Below are positions 1-11,413 of a stretch of DNA of 64,000 nt, in pieces. Made by a program: the position numbers and the translations under genes. Every line of letters begins with the position of its first letter. Position 1 is the first letter of the stretch. The stretch comes from Cyanobacterium sp. uoEpiScrs1 (GTDB lineage Bacteria > Cyanobacteriota > Cyanobacteriia > Cyanobacteriales > Microcystaceae), in NCBI RefSeq assembly GCF_947331815.1, contig NZ_OX373462.1, positions 917,376-981,375 on the forward strand, read 5' to 3'. The notes beneath the pieces were generated by a model. That model was not told the DNA's origin. It searched no databases and was given only the letters and a program-made list of their open reading frames with translations.

Positions 1-207
1 TAACTCTGATTTAACCGTCCGTGCTAAACGTTTTTGTTGAATTAACTCCTCATACTCTGACTCTGACAGATGACTTTTGAGAAAACGGCTAATAGTAGAG
101 CTGCTAACTCCATAACGATCAGCTAAAGTGGATGTAGTTTCTGGTGTTTGGCGATAAAGCTTAAGAATTTCTTGTTTATCGTCGTCGTTCAATTTCTTGG
201 GACTCAT
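1..207 (-). CDS. Helix-turn-helix / transposase-like protein, N-terminal part (cut by window edge)
   Basis: The minus strand reads from an ATG at 207 to the window edge without a stop, giving 69 codons. The protein starts MSPKKLNDDDKQEILKLYRQ and continues with a helix-turn-helix segment (STLADRYGVSSSTISRFL, about residues 26-43). I recall this N-terminus from a family repeated in Crocosphaera/Cyanothece-type genomes and often annotated as transposase or HTH protein. The rest of the gene lies outside the window, so completeness cannot be judged. It is divergent from carA. HTH character is seen; the transposase link is family knowledge and uncertain. Confidence 0.6.
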   Translation of the reverse strand, partial: MSPKKLNDDDKQEILKLYRQTPETTSTLADRYGVSSSTISRFLKSHLSESEYEELIQQKRLARTVKSEL

Positions 208-405
208 AGGATTCTAGCTACCTTTTTGGCAGTTTGACTTCACCCTGACACGCCGAACCACATCTGGTAAGATCGTCGGTTGTAACCTGGGGATGGGTGT
301 GTTTCAACAGACGACAGACGACTAGACAGTCAGGCATTAATAGCTTGCCTGATCCAGTCTACCGCTCACCGTTGATTTTCATCCATTTTCAGTATCAAAA
401 ATTTA

Positions 406-1554
406 ATGATTATGGCGATAGTAAAAGCGACACCAGCTCTATTGATGTTAGTGGACGGAACTTCTTTCGAAGGGTGGTCATTCGGAGCAAAGGGTACCAC
501 GTTAGGAGAAATCGTTTTTAATACAGGAATGACTGGCTATCAAGAGATTTTGACTGATCCAAGTTACTGCGGTCAAATCGTCACCTTTACTTACCCTGAG
601 TTAGGAAATACGGGGACTAACCCTGATGACGAAGAATCCTCTTGTCCACAAGTTAAAGGTGTCATTGCGCGCAATATAACCTATAGTCCAAGTAACTGGC
701 GATCTACAGAGTCTCTCCCTAACTATTTAAGTCGCCATAAAATTGTTGGAATTTATGGCATAGATACCCGTGCTTTAACCCGTAAAATTCGCTCAGTAGG
801 AGCAATGAATGGAGCAATTTCTACAGAAATTCTTGAACCAACAGAATTACTGCGTCAAGCTCAATTAACTCCCAAGATGGGTGGATTAAATTTGGTTAAG
901 GAAGTATCCACTAAAGAGGTTTATGAGTGGTCTACACCTACTGATCCTATTTGGGAATTTCGTCCAAATAACAAAGAAGTTTCAAAAGATCCGTTAACGG
1001 TGGTGGCAATTGATTTTGGAATTAAACGGAATATTCTTCGTCGCTTGGCTAGTTATGGTTGTCGGGTTATTGTGGTTCCGGCGAATATATCTTCTGAAGA
1101 AGTCTTAAAATATAATCCAGACGGAATTTTCTTATCCAATGGGCCTGGAGATCCCTCAGCAGTCGAAGAAGGAATCAAACTTACCAAAGCGTTAATTAAA
1201 ACAGGAAAACCTACCTTTGGAATCTGTATGGGACACCAAATTTTAGGATTATCCTTAGGAGCAGAAACCTTTAAGTTAAAGTTTGGCCATCGGGGTTTAA
1301 ATCAACCTTGTGGATTAAATAAACAAGTAGAAATTACAAGTCAAAACCATGGTTTTGCAGTGAAAGAAAAGTCTTTAGATGTTGATGTACAAGTTACTCA
1401 TCTTAATTTAAATGATCAGACTGTTGCAGGTTTATCCCATAAAACTCTACCTTTTTTCTCAGTTCAATATCACCCTGAAGCTAGTCCTGGTCCCCACGAT
1501 GCAGATTACTTATTCGATAAATTTGTTAGATTAATGCACGAAAATAAGAACTAA
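406..1554 (+). CDS. carA: Carbamoyl-phosphate synthase small subunit (glutaminase)
   Basis: This is the glutamine-hydrolysing subunit that passes ammonia to CarB for carbamoyl phosphate, the precursor of arginine and pyrimidines; cytosolic. The 382 residues match the family's usual length. The N-terminal half has the CPSase small-chain signature ([17 protein letters not shown]). The C-terminal half is a class I glutamine amidotransferase with SNGPGDP, the nucleophile Cys274 in GICMGHQ, and the His/Glu of HPEASPGP near the end. Two in-frame ATGs (406 and 412) are possible starts; neither has a clear Shine-Dalgarno. carB is not adjacent. The gene looks intact. Confidence 0.96.
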   Translation: MIMAIVKATPALLMLVDGTSFEGWSFGAKGTTLGEIVFNTGMTGYQEILTDPSYCGQIVTFTYPELGNTGTNPDDEESSCPQVKGVIARNITYSPSNWRSTESLPNYLSRHKIVGIYGIDTRALTRKIRSVGAMNGAISTEILEPTELLRQAQLTPKMGGLNLVKEVSTKEVYEWSTPTDPIWEFRPNNKEVSKDPLTVVAIDFGIKRNILRRLASYGCRVIVVPANISSEEVLKYNPDGIFLSNGPGDPSAVEEGIKLTKALIKTGKPTFGICMGHQILGLSLGAETFKLKFGHRGLNQPCGLNKQVEITSQNHGFAVKEKSLDVDVQVTHLNLNDQTVAGLSHKTLPFFSVQYHPEASPGPHDADYLFDKFVRLMHENKN

Positions 1555-2659
1555 GTATATAACTTTAATAATTCTTAAAATTATATGGGAAACGACTCTT
1601 AAATATTTTCATTAATTTACTTGACTTTTCTGTGTATTCATCACACTAAAAAAAGACTGAATAATTAATGAAGTTATTTATTTACTTCTCTCTAAAGAGA
1701 CGTGATTTATTAGAGAATTATGTGGACAATTTTTAAGAATTATTATTTTTTACTCTAGCTAAATAGTTGTTTTTTAGTCATAATTTTTGAGTCATGATTT
1801 TTTAGTATTATTTATCATAAAAATAGATATAATTCAATTATATTTAATCCACTTTTATATGGCGATAAATGATAAATCTAATAATGTTTTTGTACTTTCT
1901 ACTCACCTTTAAGCTCATTAAATAGCTAATTCTATTTTTAGTAGTGGCGTTTGTTTTTGCACATTTGTTTCATAACTTACTATAGAAAATATTTTGTATT
2001 GTGTTAGGTGAATATATTTCCCTCAAGTAAGAAGTATAATGATAATCTCCCATATCGCTAAAATGATTAACATGGGAGATTATCATTATCAGCACTAGTT
2101 ACTAGATTAATATTTAAATTTTTCTTTGTCTATTATGCATTATTATGATAATTGTCGTACATTGAAAAATATAAATATTAGTGTTGTTAGTAGGAAAAGT
2201 GAGTCAATGAACTGTTATTTTAATTATATTTGTCTCTGATAATGTAGTACGGTTAGATAAACTTTTCTCGAGAACTTGCTACTGCTATGTCTTAACAAAC
2301 TCATTGTTTTATTTAGTATTCATATCAACGGCAACATTAGACCAATGTATCATTGTCATTTTTCTCACTCAAGAATTTTATACTAAATTTCCACGAGTTT
2401 TACAGAAAACATTGTAATTGGAGTAATTGGAGTAATTGAAGTAATCACTCCAATCTACGCAAATTTGAAATAGAGCTTAATAGATTTCGTTATGGTAATT
2501 AAAGACTGTAAGAGTAGATAGTCATTCGTGAATCCTGATGACTTCAGAGTTTATCTGCCAAGTCCTCAATCAAGAGAAAATTACTTCAGTTAGGATTTAT
2601 TCAGTCAAGACATGATTATACTAGAAGATGAAAATATTGCTTAAGTTACGAGGAGAAAA
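1555..2659. other. AT-rich spacer with one long hairpin
   Basis: About 1.1 kb without a supportable gene. It holds the 16-bp perfect inverted repeat at 2038-2087 and a short ggagtaatt direct repeat around 2417-2440. I see nothing else I can name. Confidence 0.6.
2038..2087. repeat. Perfect 16-bp inverted repeat (hairpin)
   Basis: Left arm 2038-2053 and right arm 2072-2087 are exact reverse complements (aatgataatctcccat / atgggagattatcatt) around an 18-nt loop. It lies about 480 bp after carA, with no T-tract on either side. It may be a relic terminator of a lost gene or a processing element. Confidence 0.7.
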
Positions 2660-2944
2660 TTGTTAGTCATGGCTGATCTAGGTAATTTAGTCCAAAAAGC
2701 ATTTTATATGGGAATAGGTTTAGCGTCTTATGCGAATGAGAAAACTCGTGTGGCTCTCACTGAGCTAGAGAAACAAGCACAAAAAGTAGCTGATACAATG
2801 GTGGCACGAGGGGAAATAACCGCTGAGGAAGCACGTAAGTACGTTGATGACCTGATACAGCAGGCTCATACAAAAACTTCAGACTTATCTGAATCTTCTT
2901 CTGATAAAGAACCTCGATTAATTGAAATAATTATAGAAGAATAG
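2660..2944 (+). CDS. Phasin-like small helical protein
   Basis: An 85-94 residue protein that I judge similar to cyanobacterial phasin-family (PHA granule-associated-like) proteins. It has a short hydrophobic stretch (AFYMGIGLASYA), an amphipathic helix (ALTELEKQAQKVADTMVARG), then EITAEEARKYVDDLIQQ and an acidic tail. The first possible codon is TTG at 2660; an in-frame ATG at 2669 gives MADLGNLVQKAF, which resembles homologous starts better. AGGAG at 2651-2655 is 4 nt from the TTG and 13 nt from the ATG, so it does not settle the choice. No phaC/phaE neighbour is present, so a storage role is not shown. Confidence 0.7.
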   Translation: MLVMADLGNLVQKAFYMGIGLASYANEKTRVALTELEKQAQKVADTMVARGEITAEEARKYVDDLIQQAHTKTSDLSESSSDKEPRLIEIIIEE

Positions 2945-4124
2945 ACTACAAAAACCTCGAAGTCCTATGATATAAATAAACTGTAAGACTGATTATCTTC
3001 TTTAGAAGAAAAATTGTGACTTTTAAAAGATAAATACGCTATTTATTATTTAAATTATTAATATAAAGTCGAACAGGCTTCAAGAAAAACATTAAACTCA
3101 ATAAATAGTCAAATGTCAATGAATGGTGTGGAAATATATGTCACAAGTTAAAACAAACGATGGACAAAAATAGACTTCAAAGCATATTATTTTAGTTGAT
3201 AGTAAAATGTATGATCTTATATTATCTATTAAATAGATAATATAGATAAGTTTTATTTAAACTAGATGAGATATAAAGTTAAATGTTTATAAAAATATAT
3301 ATTTGAATTAATTTACTTTTTTAAAATATATGTTGTTTGTTCGTGTATGAGTTACTAATACATAATTATTTATGCATATTAATCTTTAATAATTAAGCTA
3401 GAATAGACGAGTTCAATAGAAGTAATATCTAAAATTATTTACTAGTTTTAATTTCTAACGAATTTCACTTGTCACTTAACTTATTTTTGTACTATTCTCT
3501 AAAATAGAGATAGCTTTAGGATAGTCATTTAACTGTTCGTTTATGCTAGAATCATTTATTTAATATTCCTGGAAAATTATGTAGTGAAAAAGCTAGACTA
3601 ACTTATAAAAGTGATTAACTATAATCAGCCGACAGTGCTGAAATTATATTTCACTATAGTATTTTTGGTTTTGTAGGTTGGAATACTATTAATTAAAGTT
3701 AAATATATTCCAAAGGAATTATAGCCTGTACTGTTTTTTTAAATACGCTCTGCTAATAATAACAATAAAGAATAACAGAAAATAGGAAATTAATTAAAAA
3801 TATTTTTTATTTTCTTCCTTTTTTTTATAGCATACTTCAACTATCGTCTAAAATCAGATGAGTCTTATCGTCTATCAATTAATAAACCATACTCTTATTT
3901 AGATATCTTCTATATCTTCTTTATTTTCTTTAAATTTATTCTGTACCTTCCTGAGCTTTTAGCCGAGATTAAAATAGCATTCTCCCTAAATTAATCTTGA
4001 CAAAATTTTCATAACTTTTAAGGTCATAGTCCACTATTTTTATTTGCTAATTTTAAAATCAGTTGGGACGTAGACTTTAGTTTGTCCACAATTGTCTTAT
4101 ACTATACTTTTTGAAAGTAATAAA
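2945..4124. other. AT-rich spacer, nothing recognised
   Basis: About 1.2 kb between the phasin-like gene and the end of the glycosidase gene. No open frame of credible composition, no tRNA-like sequence and no strong hairpin was seen. Confidence 0.5.
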
Positions 4125-5996
4125 CTATGGATTGACAAAAACTCCTATTCCATTGTGAACCCTTGCCGCAGTGATAGGAGAACGATCAATCAATTGTCCT
4201 CCTAAGCTTAAAGACGTTGAACTTCCTCCATCCAAATTTAACGCATTGACTGCTCCCAACTGCTGCATAATTTCTGCCATTTCCCTTAAACTTGCCCCCC
4301 GTCCTCTAACACGATTATGAACTGCCACTAACATAATCTTTCCTTGGTTCGTTACACCAATAGCACTACGAGAAGCTTTTTGCTGTTGAAATCCTTTGCT
4401 AAACCTTTCTAGAGCTCCATCAACTACAATATGATTGTTACTAATCAAGACTGGACCTGCTCCAAGAATGTTAGGATAGGTCTTGAAATCTGTAGGAGCT
4501 GTAGTATTTTCAATTTGAACCTTTGTTCCCAGTTGCAAGGCAGCAGCAGAAATAGTACTATTACGAATGATTAACAAGTAGCCGTTGGCTGGAATAGAAA
4601 AGGGGTTTTTACCCACTTCATTAGCTTTTTTTTGGTCGATTACCCTACCATTTTGTATAAAAATAATTGTTTCATTATCTGACATGGGGACGTATTTGGG
4701 TCCCCACTCAGGAGTATAGCGGGCCATTCCTGCTTGGACATAACCACTATTTAGAAATAAGATAGGAATGCGTTGTCCTTTGCTAGTAACTAGCGTTTCT
4801 TGAAAACTAAGACGGCCTATTTTTATCTGCCCTTGATTATTCCAGGCGATTACCCCGCGACCTAAAATGGGGCTGGATAACCAACGAGCTTGTGATCGGA
4901 TTGCTCCTAGAGGCAACTTATTATTACGATTAAAAAAACCTCCATTGATCGCTGCTGAAGCTTTCCATTCTTTAGCTATGGTTACTAAAGGAGCTGTCCC
5001 TTCTTGCCTGTTGGGATAGGTTGTAATGGGTTTTAGAGAAATCTGAGATGATCTCGCATTGATTTCCAACCAATTAACTGGAAAAATATTTTTTCGTAAT
5101 TTAACTAACTGTTGTCGCCAAATAATATCTTTTGTCCAAGAGATTTGCTTTGGCACCCTGGCATCAGGACGGACATCGATGACAATACGATAGGGGTTAG
5201 CAATACTAAAGACATTTAAACCGTGGGATGTTGGTAAATTTATATGAACTTTTGTGATTTGTCCATTTTTCTCTAAAGAAAATAATTGAGAAGTAATGGG
5301 TCGAGAAATATTGCTACCGAGGTCATCTTCATCGGGATCATCCCAAGTTTCACTAATTGGAGACAGTCCTGTTGACATCTGATCAGAAGAAAAGACATTA
5401 GTATGCGCTGAAATTGTTACAACCCCTTTCCCTTTAGCCTGACTGACCTGCCAAACAGTCGGTCGATCAACATCGACCACGATGCGCTTACCCCAAATTT
5501 GGTTCCCTTCACGTATACCACTGATACGTGCTGGCGGTAAGGTGATCTCTAAAAGATTATCCTTCACCTGCAAAGTTCCTTGCACTGACTCTATTAAGTC
5601 GGTTACGTCTAAATATCGATATGGCTCGATAAATCGTGCTGTAATAGAAAAAGATTGGCTAGAATCGGTAGAAAACCATCTAATAGGTTGTAGGGTCGGC
5701 TTATTTGTGCTCAGTAGTTCTATCCCTAATAAATTCATCACTCCAGTATCACTAATTCCAATCCGCTGACTATTACCCCGACTCCACTTGCTCCAAGGAA
5801 TGTTGAATAATTTCCCATTTAGATATATTTCGTTCCCTTGTTGCGGCCCATCAGAAGCTTCGACAGGTAAAGGCTTAGGGAAGAAAATATGTTGAGTAAT
5901 TTTGTCGTATTCTCCGGAAATTAACCAATGAATTAACAGGGCTGATACTAGGGAGAGACAATAAAGGCTAAGAGAGTTCAACTGCACTTGTCTCAC
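4125..5996 (-). CDS. Phosphodiester glycosidase (NAGPA-type) family exported protein
   Basis: A 623-residue protein with an N-terminal hydrophobic segment (SLSLYCLSLVSALLIHWLI, about residues 8-26), so probably secreted or membrane-anchored. The middle carries beta-rich repeats resembling AMIN modules (for example VHINLPTSHGLNVFSIANPY and RIVIDVRP). The C-terminal third matches the NAGPA/DUF2233 fold: AAINGGFFN, then GKIMLVAVHNRVRGRGASL and the hallmark ALNLDGGSSTSLSL close to the end. The family removes sugar caps joined by phosphodiesters; in cyanobacteria it is linked loosely to envelope polysaccharide. It stands alone with large spacers on both sides. The domain call is firm, the substrate unknown. 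Confidence 0.85.
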   Translation of the reverse strand: MRQVQLNSLSLYCLSLVSALLIHWLISGEYDKITQHIFFPKPLPVEASDGPQQGNEIYLNGKLFNIPWSKWSRGNSQRIGISDTGVMNLLGIELLSTNKPTLQPIRWFSTDSSQSFSITARFIEPYRYLDVTDLIESVQGTLQVKDNLLEITLPPARISGIREGNQIWGKRIVVDVDRPTVWQVSQAKGKGVVTISAHTNVFSSDQMSTGLSPISETWDDPDEDDLGSNISRPITSQLFSLEKNGQITKVHINLPTSHGLNVFSIANPYRIVIDVRPDARVPKQISWTKDIIWRQQLVKLRKNIFPVNWLEINARSSQISLKPITTYPNRQEGTAPLVTIAKEWKASAAINGGFFNRNNKLPLGAIRSQARWLSSPILGRGVIAWNNQGQIKIGRLSFQETLVTSKGQRIPILFLNSGYVQAGMARYTPEWGPKYVPMSDNETIIFIQNGRVIDQKKANEVGKNPFSIPANGYLLIIRNSTISAAALQLGTKVQIENTTAPTDFKTYPNILGAGPVLISNNHIVVDGALERFSKGFQQQKASRSAIGVTNQGKIMLVAVHNRVRGRGASLREMAEIMQQLGAVNALNLDGGSSTSLSLGGQLIDRSPITAARVHNGIGVFVNP

Positions 5997-6913
5997 AGAT
6001 TCATCCTCACACGGCTTTATTTGAGTCTTAATATCTTAAGTACCAACTTAACATAGAACAATCACATAAGTAATTTTTTCTTAAAAAATTTTATAGGGAT
6101 AAACTTGTTTCTCAATGAGTAGTTGCTATATTTTGATGACTGGCTAAGTATTAGTCCTAAAAATTATTTGAAAACAAAATATAATGATGCATATTGTGTA
6201 AACGCTGTAAAAATTACAGTATAAATAAAATCATTAGATACTAGACAAAGCAGTATATAACTACAACAAAGTTAATCTCAACAGCAAGTTATTATTTTTT
6301 TACATTTGAACTTCTCTAGTCTATTATTCTCCTATCACCAAGTCAAAAAGTAAGGTAGCTAAATTAAATCTTAGTATTTAATAACAGCTGCTTATAAGGT
6401 TAATAGTATACATTAATTCAATTGGTTAAATTTTATTCAGTTAATTATAATTCTAGAATATAGCAAACTAATATTCTCTAAATAACTATACAAATTACAA
6501 CTCCAATCATAGAATTATCTTTGCTTATGCCATAATAGTTAAGAGTATCCAATTATTATAACAACTTATCTTTTAATTATTAATTAAAAGATAAGTTAAA
6601 CTGCAATTCAAACAGATTAAATTAACAAATACTAATAATATATTGCCAAGTTTATTTATAGTACAGTCAAAATTATGTTCACTTCATTTCAAGTCAGATT
6701 ATTGTAAAAATGTTAGTGTATCCTCTATGATGTTCTTCCTGTTTCATAAGATAGATTTGATTGAACGTAATGGTAGGGAAAATTCTCTCTCCTATGTCAG
6801 GGAAAACCGAACAAAATAGGCTTGACGGTTTTGTTATTCTAGATTAGAAGGATAAGATTATTCAGATTGAACTTCAAATCTTTTTTTGACTATCAACTAA
6901 GAGGTTTTTATTG
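5997..6913. other. Divergent promoter region / AT-rich spacer with a hairpin
   Basis: About 0.9 kb between the divergent glycosidase and DnaJ-like genes. It contains a perfect 16-bp inverted repeat (6563-6597). Because both neighbours face away, that hairpin cannot be a terminator of either; it may mark a lost gene. An AAGAGG at 6899-6904 serves the DnaJ-like gene. Confidence 0.6.
6563..6597. repeat. Perfect 16-bp inverted repeat (hairpin)
   Basis: Arms 6563-6578 (aacttatcttttaatt) and 6582-6597 (aattaaaagataagtt) are exact reverse complements around a 3-nt loop. It sits in a divergent intergenic region. Confidence 0.7.
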
Positions 6914-7915
6914 ATGGCTTCAACGGACTACAAAGATTATTACGCTATTTTGGGAGTGAATAAAAATGCCAGTGCGGAAGAAATAAAAAAAGCCTTCCGT
7001 AAATTGGCTGTAAAATATCATCCTGATAGAAATCCTGAGAATAAACAAGCAGAAGAAAAATTCAAAGAAATTAGCGAAGCTTACGAAGTTTTATCAGATC
7101 ACGAAAAACGTCAGAAATATGATCAATTTGGTCAATATTGGCAACGAGCTAATCAAGATGTTTGGCCGAATGGTCAGAGTGGTGTTGATATTAACGATTT
7201 TAATTTTAGCCAATATGGTAATTTTGATGAATTTATTAACGAATTATTAGGCCGTTTTGGCTCGACTAATGGATCAAGAACAGGAGGTTATAGTTATAGA
7301 ACTACTGCTGGGAGACAACCTGAATATAGTGATTTTAGCGGCTTTTCTGATGTAGGAGGGTTTGGAACTCAACCTCCTGTAACTGATAGAACAGCAACAT
7401 TGCGTTTATCTTTTTCTGAAGCTTTTAAAGGTGTGCAAAAACGTCTTAATTTAGGCAATGAAGTTCTTGATGTTCGAATTCCTGCCGGGGCGAAGACAGG
7501 AAGTAGGGTAAGAGTTCGGGGCAAGGGTTCCATTAATCCTTATAATCAACAACGGGGAGACTTATATCTCAAAATTGAATTGATCCCTCATCCGTTTTTC
7601 CAGTTTGAAGGGGAGAATTTGGTCTGTACAGTTCCTATTACGCCTGATGAAGCTATCTTAGGTGCATCTATTAATGTCCCTACTCCCGATGGAATGGTAA
7701 CAGTAAGGGTTCCTCCAGGAATTAATTCTGGTCAATCTTTGCGTCTTCGAGGTAAAGGTTGGGTTCATCCCAAAGATGGACGAGGAGACCAATTAGTCAA
7801 AATTGTGATGGATACTCCTCAGAGTCTGACAGAAACAGAATTGGAACTTTATCAAAAAATTAGTGCATGTCGTGTACATAATCCACGCAGTCATTTAAAA
7901 ACGGTGAGTCTTTAA
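6914..7915 (+). CDS. DnaJ-type (class II Hsp40) co-chaperone
   Basis: A J-domain co-chaperone that stimulates a DnaK ATPase. The J domain spans about residues 5-70 with the diagnostic HPD in [12 protein letters not shown] Gly/Ser/Phe-rich linker follows, then the C-terminal peptide-binding domains ([60 protein letters not shown]). The four-repeat zinc finger of class I DnaJ is missing, so this is a CbpA/class II type. ATG at 6914 is preferred to the TTG at 6911 because AAGAGG ends 9 nt upstream. The last residues depart from the usual pattern but the domain set is complete. No dnaK is adjacent. Confidence 0.92.
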   Translation: MASTDYKDYYAILGVNKNASAEEIKKAFRKLAVKYHPDRNPENKQAEEKFKEISEAYEVLSDHEKRQKYDQFGQYWQRANQDVWPNGQSGVDINDFNFSQYGNFDEFINELLGRFGSTNGSRTGGYSYRTTAGRQPEYSDFSGFSDVGGFGTQPPVTDRTATLRLSFSEAFKGVQKRLNLGNEVLDVRIPAGAKTGSRVRVRGKGSINPYNQQRGDLYLKIELIPHPFFQFEGENLVCTVPITPDEAILGASINVPTPDGMVTVRVPPGINSGQSLRLRGKGWVHPKDGRGDQLVKIVMDTPQSLTETELELYQKISACRVHNPRSHLKTVSL

Positions 7916-9309
7916 AAATTACAAAATAAATCTATGATTGAACTACTATATAATTTTGATCTGAGAAAAATTTATTGAGCAATTAGCAAAATTAGTCTAT
8001 CATTGTTTATTAATTTAAAGAGTTTGATATGTGTTAACTTTTAATTCTTGATTAAGCTGATAACTGCTTAAGCTAAAATTTATTTTTTGATATTAACTGT
8101 CAAAAAAATATTTAGCTTATTTTAACTATTGACTATAATTATGACAAAATAAGAGCAGGGATATATAAGAACAACTTATCTTAATAAGGATAAACCTGAT
8201 TATCAAGGGCAGTTTATGATGAAGGGCGAGCGCGATATAATCTAGGTCATTTTTTCTGCTTATTATAGGGTCAAGTCTTATACTTCGATATTTATATTTT
8301 TCTGTGAATTGCTTCTTTAACATAAAATATTTTTCTAATGTAGAGTATCATTTTTATATTTAAGTGATTCATGATTATCGTTAATTCTTCTAATTAACTT
8401 TATAAGTAAAACTTACTTGTACAAAAATTGCCTAAATGCTTATTTATGAATATTTTTCAAAAAAGTTATCTAGTTTCTGGATTAAAAATATAATTAATTT
8501 AATTTAAACTAGATATCTTTACTATTTTCTTAATCTAATTTAAGTAGAGCAAAACTCCGGTAAATCAAATTATCTATTAAATTAAGATGTGATTTTTATC
8601 ACATTAATTATACTAGCTTTATTAAAAAATCGCTGTAGTATCTTATCTAAATAATTCAATTGATGTATTTTAGCTTTTTTGATATAAAGTAAAGTTTCCT
8701 TTTAGGAACTACCCTCTAATAAGTATACTCTGATAGATTAGTTATCTGTTTTGGATATCAATTTAATCTCACTACTTATTTCAAGCCATAGTAAAATTTT
8801 TATTGCAGTATGTTCGTATTCTGTAATTTATATGTAGATAAACCACTGTCTACTTATTATTACCTATAGCTTTATATATGACTAAAATTTGAAGCTTAAT
8901 ATTTTTTATAGATTATTATTGGTGTTAAAAAAAATATATATATATTCATGATAATCGTATAATTATTCAGTCCTAAACTATTTTTATTTAGTTAACTACT
9001 TATGTTAACTATGGTTTGTACTTATAACACCTTATATATTTAAAAATACGAATAGAAAAGATTGTAAGATAAAAAGTGAAAATTAATCTTTTATTACTTG
9101 ATTAATTAACTAAATCTATCTCCGTGTATAAATCAAGTAATTGTACAAAGATGCCGCAGTTGTACTATTTCAAAAAAATAAAGTAAAGATAGCTTTTTTA
9201 AGTAAATCAAAATAGATTTAATTTTTCTTATTATCTTCTTTCTTTTTCGACATAATTTTTGAATATAAATTATGTAGATCAAATCTGTTTTGTCAAAACA
9301 AAAAGTCGT
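7916..9309. other. AT-rich spacer, nothing recognised
   Basis: About 1.4 kb. A 65-codon frame on the minus strand (8126-8323) has the low-complexity composition of random AT-rich sequence and I do not accept it. An A-tract followed by TA repeats occurs near 8930-8945. No RNA gene was seen. Confidence 0.5.
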
Positions 9310-10767
9310 TTACTCCCACTCTAAAAAGGTTTTAACATTACCATTAGGACTTAAAACTAAGCGGATAGTTTGATTTTCTGATGTATCAAGCGACGAAACA
9401 AAAATACTCCCAGGGGTAGGAATGAATGCTTTGCTATAATACATTGTAGCTGCTTTTCCTAAAGGAATTACTTTTTTTAAGGAACCATCAGGCTGAACAA
9501 TTAGGCGGTATTCTAGAGTTTGAGAGAGATTTTTAGGTGGTTGCCAGTGTTGTTGAAAATACTGACGAACTTCTGCTACCTGAGGAGTAGCATCAAGGAG
9601 AGTTTTCTGAGGGGTTGGTTGAACGAAGGCATACTCTTCGGACAAAGGATTAACAATAGGAGTTTCAGGGATTGACTCTTTAGAGGATTGCTCTACCAAC
9701 ATTTCAGTCCGTAGAGGTGGTGGAGTGGAAATGTCGGGAATATCACTAGGACTATCAGCCATTGTTGAAGGAAAAGAAGACATAATTGCGGGATTTCTTA
9801 ACCCTTGAGGTGTCAGGATATCTCCAGCTGAAGGCTCGGTAGAAAGTTGATAATAATTATTAGTTGTTAATGGTTGTAGAGAAGTTGTAGAAAACAAGGA
9901 GGAGGATGGTAACACTGGATAAGTGGAAGGTTTTATATCGGTAGATGAATTACGAGAAGGTGAAGAGATTATATTAATTCTTTCTGGGGGAGGTAATGGA
10001 TCTTTTGTTGCTAATATTGGAGGCATTGATAGAGAAGGAATAGGTGCATTTGGTGGAGGTGGTACAGGAGGCAATACATCCAAAAAAGATAACATTTGTT
10101 CTGGATTTTCGTTATTTTGAATTAAGGATACACCACTATAGTTCAATCTATCGAGCCATTTTGGTACCACTGCTGGAACAGCAATGGCTAACAGAGCAAC
10201 TGCAGTTACCCAAGTCCACACCCAAATTTCCTGACGGTGAGTAGAATTCTTGGAAGAGGATAAGACTGTCAGATCCTCTTGATAATTTTCTAAGGCATTA
10301 AGTAGATCAAAGAGTTGAGACGAAGTTAGACTAACGAAGGAATGGGAAGCTTTCCTTTTTAAGGAACCTAATTTAAGCTGATGATTTAAAAAGCCTTTAG
10401 GCTGTAATGAGGGAGGTAAATTGGACTCATTTATTTCATCACTAGAAGAAGAAATTTTAGTCGAACAAGTAACTTCTTTAAAAGAAGACTGATGAGTAAT
10501 AGTCAAGCAACTAATGGTTTGACAGAGAAGATTTTGAACATAACAGGCAACCATATCACATAAAAATTCTAGTTGAGGGATATCTCCCTGAATCGTTACT
10601 TGTTGTTCTTCTAAAACTTTAGGATCATCAAAATTCAGCACAAAATTTAACTCTTTTAGGGGTGCCTTTTCTTTCCAACGAGACAAATAAGGACGTTTGT
10701 CCCATAGTTCAAGGGTGCAAGTAGGAGGAGTGTAACGTCGGACAGGGGCATTATTAAATAATTTCAT
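9310..10767 (-). CDS. DUF4335-domain protein with a membrane anchor
   Basis: A 485-residue cyanobacterial protein. The first ~175 residues match DUF4335 as I recall it (MKLFNNAPVRRYTPPTCTLE, with TCTLELWDK and a segment on FNFDDP-like strands). A hydrophobic stretch at about 180-200 (VWTWVTAVALLAIAVPAVVP) should be a membrane helix. A long Pro/Ser-rich linker follows, then a C-terminal domain (QYFQQHWQPPKNLSQTLEYR, LIVQPDGSLKKVIPLG) that recurs in cyanobacterial membrane-linked proteins. It starts 61 nt after the DUF3038 gene on the same strand, a pairing I know from other cyanobacteria, so they are probably co-transcribed. Function unknown. Confidence 0.85.
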   Translation of the reverse strand: MKLFNNAPVRRYTPPTCTLELWDKRPYLSRWKEKAPLKELNFVLNFDDPKVLEEQQVTIQGDIPQLEFLCDMVACYVQNLLCQTISCLTITHQSSFKEVTCSTKISSSSDEINESNLPPSLQPKGFLNHQLKLGSLKRKASHSFVSLTSSQLFDLLNALENYQEDLTVLSSSKNSTHRQEIWVWTWVTAVALLAIAVPAVVPKWLDRLNYSGVSLIQNNENPEQMLSFLDVLPPVPPPPNAPIPSLSMPPILATKDPLPPPERINIISSPSRNSSTDIKPSTYPVLPSSSLFSTTSLQPLTTNNYYQLSTEPSAGDILTPQGLRNPAIMSSFPSTMADSPSDIPDISTPPPLRTEMLVEQSSKESIPETPIVNPLSEEYAFVQPTPQKTLLDATPQVAEVRQYFQQHWQPPKNLSQTLEYRLIVQPDGSLKKVIPLGKAATMYYSKAFIPTPGSIFVSSLDTSENQTIRLVLSPNGNVKTFLEWE

Positions 10768-10828
10768 AGATAAGATTTAAATATAGGATAAGATAAGAGT
10801 AATTTAAATTATTAATTTAAAGGGTGTT

Positions 10829-11413
10829 CTAACGCGTGTGATCTAACATGGCTAACCAAAGACGGTGGTGTCCATTATTAGTACTATAAAAAAGTAAGTC
10901 TACTAGGAGTTTAAATGCTAATTTTGATAATTGGGGAAACTTAAAACTTTTGTTTTTAGATATGTTTAATTGATAAAGGTACTCAAACTTATTAAAGTAA
11001 TTGCCGAGTAACGCAAGTTCTAGCGGATCTTTATTCTGAGCTGTAATTTGTTCTAGAAGAGTAACAGCACGACGGATAATTTCTTTATTTTGTTGGCATA
11101 AATAGCAAATAATGACGATTAACGAGCGCACTTCCTCTACTTTTAATGACTTTGATTTTAGACTTTCGTAGTATGTTAAAGACTGTCTTTGCATCCATGG
11201 GAGCCAATTTTTGACTATAATCGTTTGTAGTCCTAGTTCAGTAGCTGCTTCGCTCAAACTATCATTATGAAGATTTATTAAAGCTTCTAACCCCAGTAGT
11301 ATTAAGTCTAAATGAATATTGATACGTTCAAGTTCTTCTGAAGTAGGAACATTTGTCCAAGAAACTTCTGCCCAATTAGTTATAGACATTGATGTTTTGA
11401 CAGTAGAAGACAT
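10829..11413 (-). CDS. DUF3038-domain protein
   Basis: A 194-residue, mostly helical protein restricted to cyanobacteria. The family core is visible in LDLILLGLEALINL, then ELGLQTIIVKNWLPWMQRQ and the helix VRSLIVIICYLCQQNKEIIR. It has no signal peptide. GGAGG lies 12 nt before the ATG at 11413 on the minus strand. It is upstream of, and probably in an operon with, the DUF4335 gene; the conserved pairing suggests the two act together, but no function is established. The sequence seems complete. Confidence 0.85.
   Translation of the reverse strand: MSSTVKTSMSITNWAEVSWTNVPTSEELERINIHLDLILLGLEALINLHNDSLSEAATELGLQTIIVKNWLPWMQRQSLTYYESLKSKSLKVEEVRSLIVIICYLCQQNKEIIRRAVTLLEQITAQNKDPLELALLGNYFNKFEYLYQLNISKNKSFKFPQLSKLAFKLLVDLLFYSTNNGHHRLWLAMLDHTR

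Noticed and set aside
1..207. A complete insertion sequence at the left edge
   Set aside because: Only the first 69 codons of an HTH protein are visible; no terminal inverted repeats or target duplication can be seen.
297..521. 74-codon frame overlapping the start of carA
   Set aside because: It is out of frame with the well-supported carA gene and encodes nothing recognisable.
8126..8323. 65-codon minus-strand frame
   Set aside because: Random-looking composition in a decayed spacer, with no start context or recognisable motif.
8926..8946. A-tract plus TA run as a microsatellite of interest
   Set aside because: Such short runs are expected in DNA this AT-rich.
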